Source: Alphaproteobacteria bacterium | GTDB lineage: Bacteria > Pseudomonadota > Alphaproteobacteria > Micropepsales > Micropepsaceae | Assembly (NCBI GenBank): GCA_013389115.1 | Contig: JACADY010000033.1 | Location: forward strand, 1 to 50,366 | Reading direction: 5' to 3' | DNA length: 50,366 bases | Shown: piece after piece, positions 45,639 through 50,366 of the stretch | How positions within the stretch are numbered: position 1 is the stretch's first letter | How the letters are laid out: each line of letters opens with the position of its first letter | Program-made: the position numbers and the translations under genes | Notes under the pieces: model-generated | What the model was told of the DNA's origin: nothing | Seen by the model: the letters and a program-made list of their open reading frames with translations, nothing else | The model's database searches: none

Positions 45639-46505
45639 TCAAACCTCCGGCAGGGGGATGAACTCGGTTTCGCCGGGCACGCGGGCAAAACGCCCTGCCT
45701 GCCAATCGGCCTTGGCCCGCTCAATTCGCTCCTTCGAGCTTGAGACAAAATTCCACCACATGTGCCGGGGGCCGAGCGGGGCGCCGCCCAGCAGCATCGC
45801 CCGCGTGCCGGGTTCAGCGATGATCGTGGCAGGCTCGCCATGGTCGAGCACGGCGAGAGTACCCGGATCGACTTGCGTGTCCTCGATCATAAGCCGGCCA
45901 TGGGTGCAGTAGAGGCCGCGTTCCTGGTGCTCGGCAGGCCAGGCGAGCACGCCGCCGTCTTTCCACACCGCATCCAAATAGAAGATGGGACTGTAGACCT
46001 TCACCGGCGATTGCCGCCCATAGGCGGTGCCGGCAATGAGACGCAATTGGGCGTCGCCCTCCTTGAACTCCGGAAGGCTCGCGCCTGGATGATGGTGGAA
46101 TTCGGGGGCAGTTTCCTCGGCCTCAGCAGGCAGCGCGACCCAGGATTGAAGCCCGTGCATCTTCACGCCCTCGGCGCGCCGTTCGGGCGCGGTGCGCTCG
46201 GAATGGACGATGCCGCTCCCCGCCGTCATCCAATTGACATCGCCGGGGCGGATCGGCTGAACCGCGCCAAGGCTGTCACGATGCACGATCTCGCCCTCAA
46301 ACAAATAGGTGACGGTCGCCAGCCCAATATGCGGGTGGGGACGGACATCCATGCCTTCGCCTTTGGGAAGGCTGAGCGGACCCATCTCGTCGAGGAAGAC
46401 GAAAGGACCCACCATGCACCGCTCAATCGCAGGAAGGGCACGGTTCACCTTGAACCCGCCGAGGTCGCGGGGCTTGGGATGGATCACGGTCAGGCGTGCG
46501 GTCAT
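45639..46505 (-). CDS. Pirin family protein
   Basis: A 288-residue bicupin. The N-terminal cupin carries the metal-binding residues in RPHPHIGLATVTYLFEGE and GIVHSERT. Some pirins show quercetin 2,3-dioxygenase activity and others regulate transcription or metabolism, so the role here is open. I chose the ATG at 46505 (MTARLTVIHPKPRDLGG); the frame continues upstream but runs into the lolA gene on the other strand. It is divergent from lolA across about 110 bases. Confidence 0.92.
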   Translation of the reverse strand: MTARLTVIHPKPRDLGGFKVNRALPAIERCMVGPFVFLDEMGPLSLPKGEGMDVRPHPHIGLATVTYLFEGEIVHRDSLGAVQPIRPGDVNWMTAGSGIVHSERTAPERRAEGVKMHGLQSWVALPAEAEETAPEFHHHPGASLPEFKEGDAQLRLIAGTAYGRQSPVKVYSPIFYLDAVWKDGGVLAWPAEHQERGLYCTHGRLMIEDTQVDPGTLAVLDHGEPATIIAEPGTRAMLLGGAPLGPRHMWWNFVSSSKERIERAKADWQAGRFARVPGETEFIPLPEV

Positions 46506-46616
46506 ATTTCTGCCCCTTTGCTCGCGTGGGTGTGAGGGGGTGTTCATGCAGCCTTTCTTGTATTCGTTCCACTGGCCCGATAGAAGCGAAGCCAGCCATT
46601 TTCGAGAGGTGTTCCG

Positions 46617-47240
46617 GTGAAGCGCGTTCTGTCTGCTGCAATCGTGGCCTTCGCTCTTGGTTTGCTGCCTGCCGGCGCGGCGGACGGGTTGAGCGATAAA
46701 GACCGCGATGATCTCGACCGGGTGTCGATCTATCTCAACGGCATCAAGACGCTGACGGGCAAGTTCAGCCAGGTGACGAATGACGGCGCCTTCAGCGCGG
46801 GCACGTTCTATCTGCGCAAGCCCGGGCGCCTTCGCTTTGAATACGAGCCGCCGGTGCCGGTGACGATCGTCTCGGACGGGATCACGGTGGCCATCACCAA
46901 TTCCGAACTGGAGACACAAGACCGCTATCCGCTCGTCTCGACGCCTCTTTCCCTGCTGCTCGAGGACGATGTCAACCTGCGCGAAAACGACAATATCGTC
47001 GCGGTGGCGCGCACGCCGGGCCAGCTTGCGATCACAGCGCGGGAAACGGACGGGCCGGCCGAGGGCGAAATCACACTCTATTTCTCAGATCCGGGACTGG
47101 AATTGCGCCACTGGGTGCTCACCGATGCCGAGGGCACAACGGTGACCGTCGCCGTTTCGGAGCTGAAGAAGGACATCGATCTCAAGGCGGATCTCTTCGT
47201 CATCCGCGAGCTCGTCGATCCGGCCAAAGAGGCGCAGTAA
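46617..47240 (+). CDS. lolA: LolA-like outer-membrane lipoprotein carrier
   Basis: A 207-residue periplasmic protein that ferries lipoproteins from LolCDE to the outer membrane. The signal peptide MKRVLSAAIVAFALGLLPAG is cleaved near residue 21. The LolA pattern is visible: LNGIKTLTGKFSQVTNDG, FYLRKPGRLRFEYEPP, and a C-terminal half with alternating strands. Translation starts at a GTG after GAGAGG. In many alphaproteobacteria lolA lies next to ftsK and xth; here the three are within 9 kb but separated by other genes. Confidence 0.9.
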   Translation: MKRVLSAAIVAFALGLLPAGAADGLSDKDRDDLDRVSIYLNGIKTLTGKFSQVTNDGAFSAGTFYLRKPGRLRFEYEPPVPVTIVSDGITVAITNSELETQDRYPLVSTPLSLLLEDDVNLRENDNIVAVARTPGQLAITARETDGPAEGEITLYFSDPGLELRHWVLTDAEGTTVTVAVSELKKDIDLKADLFVIRELVDPAKEAQ

Positions 47241-47341
47241 GAACGGACGCCTTTGCCTTGCCGCCCGCGCAGGCGGCATGGTAACGTTTGCTTCATGCCC
47301 AAATCTCCTTCCCCGCGTGCCCCAGAGGTGAGTGGCCACCG

Positions 47342-48706
47342 ATGAGTGCGCGCGATCTCTCTGACCTCAAAGAATGGCTTAAAGAGCGGCGGATCACCGA
47401 GGTTGAGTGCCTTGTGCCCGACATGGCGGGCATTGCACGCGGCAAGATCCTGCCCACCAACAAGTTCCTCACCGGAATCGAGAAATCCACTTTGCGCCTG
47501 CCGGAGAGCATTTTCGGGCAGATGGTGACGGGCGGGGATTCCGATACCGACCTGCTCACCTATCAGGCGCCGGACATGAACCTCGTGCCGGACCCGGCGA
47601 CCATCCGGGTCGTGCCCTGGTATGACGAGCCGACGGCGCAGGTCGTTTGCGATTGTGCCGACAAGAACGGCAACGAAGTTCCCACCGCTCCCCGGACGGT
47701 GCTCAAGCGCGTGCTTGCGCAATATGCCGAACATGCCTGGCGGCCGGTCGTGGCTCCCGAGCTCGAATTCTATCTGGCCCAGCGGAATATCGATCCCGAC
47801 CTGCCGCTCGTGCCGCCCGCCGGGCGCTCGGGCCGGCCGCAGACGGGGCGCCAGGCCTATGGCATCGATGCCGTCAACGAATTCGACCCGCTCTTTGAAG
47901 AGATCTACGATTTCTGCGAGGCCGAGGAGATCGGCATAGACAGCCTCATCCATGAGGAAGGCGTCGCGCAGTGCGAAATCAACTTCAACCACGGCGATCC
48001 GCTCGCGCTTGCCGACCAGACCTTCATCTTCAAGCGCACGGTGCGCCAAGCCGCGATGCGGCACGAGATCTATGCGACGTTCATGGCCAAGCCCTATGAA
48101 GAAGAACCGGGCAGCGCCATGCATATCCATCAAAGCGTGACGGATGAGCGCGGGCGCACGCTTTTCGCCGCGCGGGGCGGCAAGGACACAAAGCTCTTCC
48201 TCTCGCACATCGCTGGCCTGCAGAAATATCTGCCCGCTTCGATGCCGCTCATTGCACCTTATGTGAATTCCTACCGGCGGCTCGTGCGCTTTCTCTCGGC
48301 GCCCATCAACACGCATTGGGGGCATGAGAACCGCACGGTGGGCTTACGCATCCCGACGTCCGATCCGCAGAACCGCCGCGTCGAGAACCGGGTGCCGGGC
48401 GCGGATGCCAATCCCTATCTCGCCATTGCCGCCTCGCTTGCCTGCGGCTTCCTTGGCATGCGCGAGAACATGGTGCCGACCCGCGCCATGGAGGGCAATG
48501 CCTATGAGGCGCCGGGCGGCAAGCGGATGCAATTGCCGCGCCATCTGCTCGATGCGATCCAGCGGATGCGGGATTCGGACGAGCTGCGCGAGGTGATGGG
48601 CGATACGTTCGTGACGCTCTATTGCGACGTCAAATCGTCCGAGCATGACGCGTATCAGCAGGTGATCTCGCCCTGGGAGCGCCAGCATCTGCTCTTGAAC
48701 GTTTAG
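47342..48706 (+). CDS. Glutamine synthetase family protein (PuuA-like)
   Basis: A 454-residue glutamine synthetase homolog of the type that ligates glutamate to amines. Catalytic-domain blocks are present: VAPELEFYL, QCEINFNHGDPLALAD, FMAKPYEEEPGSAMHIHQSV, NTHWGHENRTVGLRIP and ENRVPGADANPYLAIAASLA. The N-terminal segment ECLVPDMAGIARGKILP matches gamma-glutamylputrescine synthetases more than GlnA. The length also fits PuuA. I chose the ATG at 47342 (MSARDLSDLKEWL). The true substrate could be putrescine or another amine. Confidence 0.88.
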   Translation: MSARDLSDLKEWLKERRITEVECLVPDMAGIARGKILPTNKFLTGIEKSTLRLPESIFGQMVTGGDSDTDLLTYQAPDMNLVPDPATIRVVPWYDEPTAQVVCDCADKNGNEVPTAPRTVLKRVLAQYAEHAWRPVVAPELEFYLAQRNIDPDLPLVPPAGRSGRPQTGRQAYGIDAVNEFDPLFEEIYDFCEAEEIGIDSLIHEEGVAQCEINFNHGDPLALADQTFIFKRTVRQAAMRHEIYATFMAKPYEEEPGSAMHIHQSVTDERGRTLFAARGGKDTKLFLSHIAGLQKYLPASMPLIAPYVNSYRRLVRFLSAPINTHWGHENRTVGLRIPTSDPQNRRVENRVPGADANPYLAIAASLACGFLGMRENMVPTRAMEGNAYEAPGGKRMQLPRHLLDAIQRMRDSDELREVMGDTFVTLYCDVKSSEHDAYQQVISPWERQHLLLNV

Positions 48707-48788
48707 GGACGACGCTCTCTTACCAAAGTGTCAACCAGCGCCACGTCAGGATGCCGCTTCAGTTCGTTGCTGAAGGGTTCTTTCGGCC

Positions 48789-49829
48789 GTGGCAGTTCCA
48801 TCGCGAAGAAACATCATCGCGGGTGCGCTGTTCCTCGCCGGCCTTGCGGCCGGTATCGCGGGCGGTGTCGCGGCCCTCTCGACATCGCGTGCCGACACGG
48901 CTGTTCAATCCCTATCGGCTGAGGAACTCCGGCGCGAAGGGGAGGCCATGCTGAAATCGGGTGATGGGCGCGCGGCGCAAGGCTCATTCGACGCGCTCTA
49001 CCGGCTTGGCGAGGCGCGCGGCGATAAGACACTCAAGGCGGAAGGGCTGCAGGGCCTTGGTCTTGCGGCCGAGAGCATGGGATTTCCCCAAGAGGCGCTC
49101 AGCTACATGAGGGCCGCGGTGGCGATGGCGGAAGAGGCGGCGGAGGACGGGGATCTGCTGCCTGAAATTCTCACCGATCTGGCGCGGCTCGAGCTTATGG
49201 GCCGAGGAGAGGATCCGCGCGCGACCGAAAGGGCGTTCGCCTCCTTCGAGCGTGCGGCAGGACTGTTCGAAAAGGCGGGCCGGGCGGATGAGGCGGCGCA
49301 TGTATACCTGCTTTACGGCGAAGCACTGATCGGGGTCGAAGATTTCGACTTCACGCTCTCCTTGCTGACCCGCGCGCGCGACATGTGGGATGCGCTTGGC
49401 AAAGAGGCGGATGCCGCGCTCGCCCAGCGCCAGATCGCACGCACGAAGGCGGCGGCGGCCCTGTTCGATGCTGCGGCCGTGGAGATCGGCGACGAAATCA
49501 AGCGCTGGCAGGCGCTCAACGACCGCCCGCACGAAACGGAAGCCTTGCAGGGTCTCACCTGGGTCGAGGTGCAGCGCGGGCGCCTTGGCGATGCCGAGCG
49601 GGCGGGGCAGCTGTCGCTCACCTATGCGCGCGCGCTTGGCGATAAATTCCTCGAAGCGGAAAGCCTGCGCCAGCTTGGGCTCGTCGCCGCGATGGGGGAT
49701 CGCAGGGGCGAAGCCTGCCTTCTCTATAATCAGGCGCTCACGCTTTATCGCGCGGTCGGGGAGAAGGCGTCGGAGGAACGCCTCCTTGGCATCATGGCGG
49801 AGATTGCCTGCGTCCCCAAAGAGGCGTGA
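48789..49829 (+). CDS. TPR-like helical repeat protein with an N-terminal membrane segment
   Basis: A 346-residue protein starting at a GTG. A single hydrophobic helix (about 8-31, IIAGALFLAGLAAGIAGG) looks like a signal anchor or signal peptide. The rest is Ala/Leu/Glu-rich helix pairs of 34-40 residues, with repeats visible as GLGLAAESMGFPQEALSYMR, EAAHVYLLYGEALIGVEDFD and RQLGLVAAMGDRRGEACLLY. This fits TPR-type solenoids that mediate protein contacts. No enzymatic domain is visible. Its stop converges on ftsK with a 6-base gap. Confidence 0.78.
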   Translation: MAVPSRRNIIAGALFLAGLAAGIAGGVAALSTSRADTAVQSLSAEELRREGEAMLKSGDGRAAQGSFDALYRLGEARGDKTLKAEGLQGLGLAAESMGFPQEALSYMRAAVAMAEEAAEDGDLLPEILTDLARLELMGRGEDPRATERAFASFERAAGLFEKAGRADEAAHVYLLYGEALIGVEDFDFTLSLLTRARDMWDALGKEADAALAQRQIARTKAAAALFDAAAVEIGDEIKRWQALNDRPHETEALQGLTWVEVQRGRLGDAERAGQLSLTYARALGDKFLEAESLRQLGLVAAMGDRRGEACLLYNQALTLYRAVGEKASEERLLGIMAEIACVPKEA

Positions 49830-49835
49830 GGCGCG

Positions 49836-50141
49836 TCAGTTGCCGTCCAGGATCTCGCGCTTGCCCGTGTGGTTGGGGGGCGAGAGCAGGCCCTCCTGCT
49901 CCATCTGCTCGATGATCCGCGCGGCGCGGTTATAGCCGATCTGAAGGCGGCGCTGAATATAGCTCGTCGTCGCCTTGCGGTCGCGGGTGACGATCTCAAC
50001 CGCCTGGCGATAGAGGTCATCGCCCTCGCCATCGCCGCCGGGGCCGCCCGAGCCGCCTTCTTCTTCATCGGGTTCCTTCGTGACGTCCTCAAGATAGTCG
50101 GGATGGCCTTGCGCCTTCAAATGCTTGACGACGTGCTCAAC
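49836..50141 (-). CDS. ftsK: DNA translocase FtsK, C-terminal gamma domain (partial)
   Basis: About 100 residues of the C-terminal winged-helix domain, which reads KOPS sequences and activates XerCD at dif. The sequence contains VEHVVKHLKAQGHPDYLEDV and the winged-helix core YRQAVEIVTRDRKATTSYIQ followed by RRLQIGYNRAARIIEQMEQE, ending MEQEGLLSPPNHTGKREIL. These are strong FtsK signatures. Upstream of about 50141 the expected FtsK text (an RVHGPFVSDEEVE-like segment) is absent although the frame stays open. The gene is therefore cut off by a junction rather than by the window edge. Confidence 0.9.
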   Translation of the reverse strand, partial: VEHVVKHLKAQGHPDYLEDVTKEPDEEEGGSGGPGGDGEGDDLYRQAVEIVTRDRKATTSYIQRRLQIGYNRAARIIEQMEQEGLLSPPNHTGKREILDGN

Positions 50142-50366
50142 CAGCTCGTTCAGACCGCCGAGCGGCAAAGCCTGACTCTGCAAATCGCCGGGCTGAGGAT
50201 CCTGGAGGCGCGGGAGATACGCGGAGTGGCCGTGGGCAATCTGTTCCCGCAGCAGCAGGAGGCCTTCGGCGCCTATCGCCGCAACAAGATCAGCACGTCG
50301 AATCTGACCGCTTTGCAGGCCACGTTCGCCGATGAATTCTTTGACACCTGGCGCACCGGATTCGAC
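50142..50366 (+). other. Foreign coding-like sequence abutting ftsK
   Basis: The last 225 bases do not continue FtsK. On the plus strand a frame open from at least 50121 to the window end reads as a convincing protein, with segments such as LQIAGLRILEAREIRGVAVG, NLFPQQQEAFGAYRRNKIS and ADEFFDTWRTGFD. I do not recognise the family with confidence; the style suggests a phage structural protein, but this is a guess. The minus-strand frame is also open but looks like noise. Confidence 0.45.

Noticed and set aside
47078..48325. A 415-codon minus-strand frame across lolA and the glutamine synthetase homolog
   Set aside because: It crosses two firmly identified plus-strand genes and shows no family pattern.

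Overview
The window is a GC-rich chromosomal segment of an alphaproteobacterium. The evidence is the block mnmE-mnmG-rsmG-parA-parB followed by convergent holA-lptE-leuS and a DUF3576 lipoprotein, two ParB-binding parS palindromes, many GANTC (CcrM-type) sites and Gram-negative envelope genes (porins, LptE, LolA). I cannot name the genus. No rRNA, tRNA, CRISPR array or insertion sequence was found. The chromosome origin itself is not visible.

Layout. 1-3.2 kb: dienelactone hydrolase and a YyaL-type thioredoxin-fold protein, then a structured repeat. 3.2-9.4 kb: DUF6489, mnmE, mnmG, rsmG, parA and parB on the plus strand, with one parS just after mnmE, another inside rsmG, and a dense GANTC cluster between mnmE and mnmG. 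9.4-14.2 kb: holA, lptE, leuS and DUF3576 on the minus strand. 14.2-17.4 kb: a second copy of the repeat, a long leader, and two tandem paralogous porins separated by a strong terminator. 17.4-23.7 kb: housekeeping genes (TenI/ThiE-like, YggS, L,D-transpeptidase fold, RibA, an OmpR-family regulator, a methyltransferase) and a secreted GIN-domain protein with six short repeats.

23.8-37.7 kb is all minus strand: a MacA/MacB-type efflux operon (three genes), preceded by a tightly packed run of eight genes. The run starts with four glycosyltransferases (two MurG-like, two GT4-like) and continues through 4-bp stop/start overlaps into a complete YejABEF-type peptide ABC importer. Divergent from it at 37.8 kb is an 893-residue ABC-exporter-like protein whose nucleotide-binding domain has lost nearly every catalytic residue and carries a roughly 330-residue insertion. 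It overlaps a stand-alone cyclic-nucleotide-binding protein, and a MESH1-like HD hydrolase follows. This divergon is the best candidate here for an undescribed system. My inference is a glycan assembly, transport and sensing unit; no product can be assigned from sequence alone.

41.5-49.8 kb: xth, an unknown protein, a class III aminotransferase, an alpha/beta hydrolase, pirin, lolA, a PuuA-like glutamine-synthetase homolog and a TPR-like protein. At 49.8-50.1 kb lies the C-terminal DNA-binding domain of FtsK. Its similarity stops near 50141 and unrelated coding-like sequence fills the last 225 bases, so this end is either a real insertion junction or an assembly chimera.
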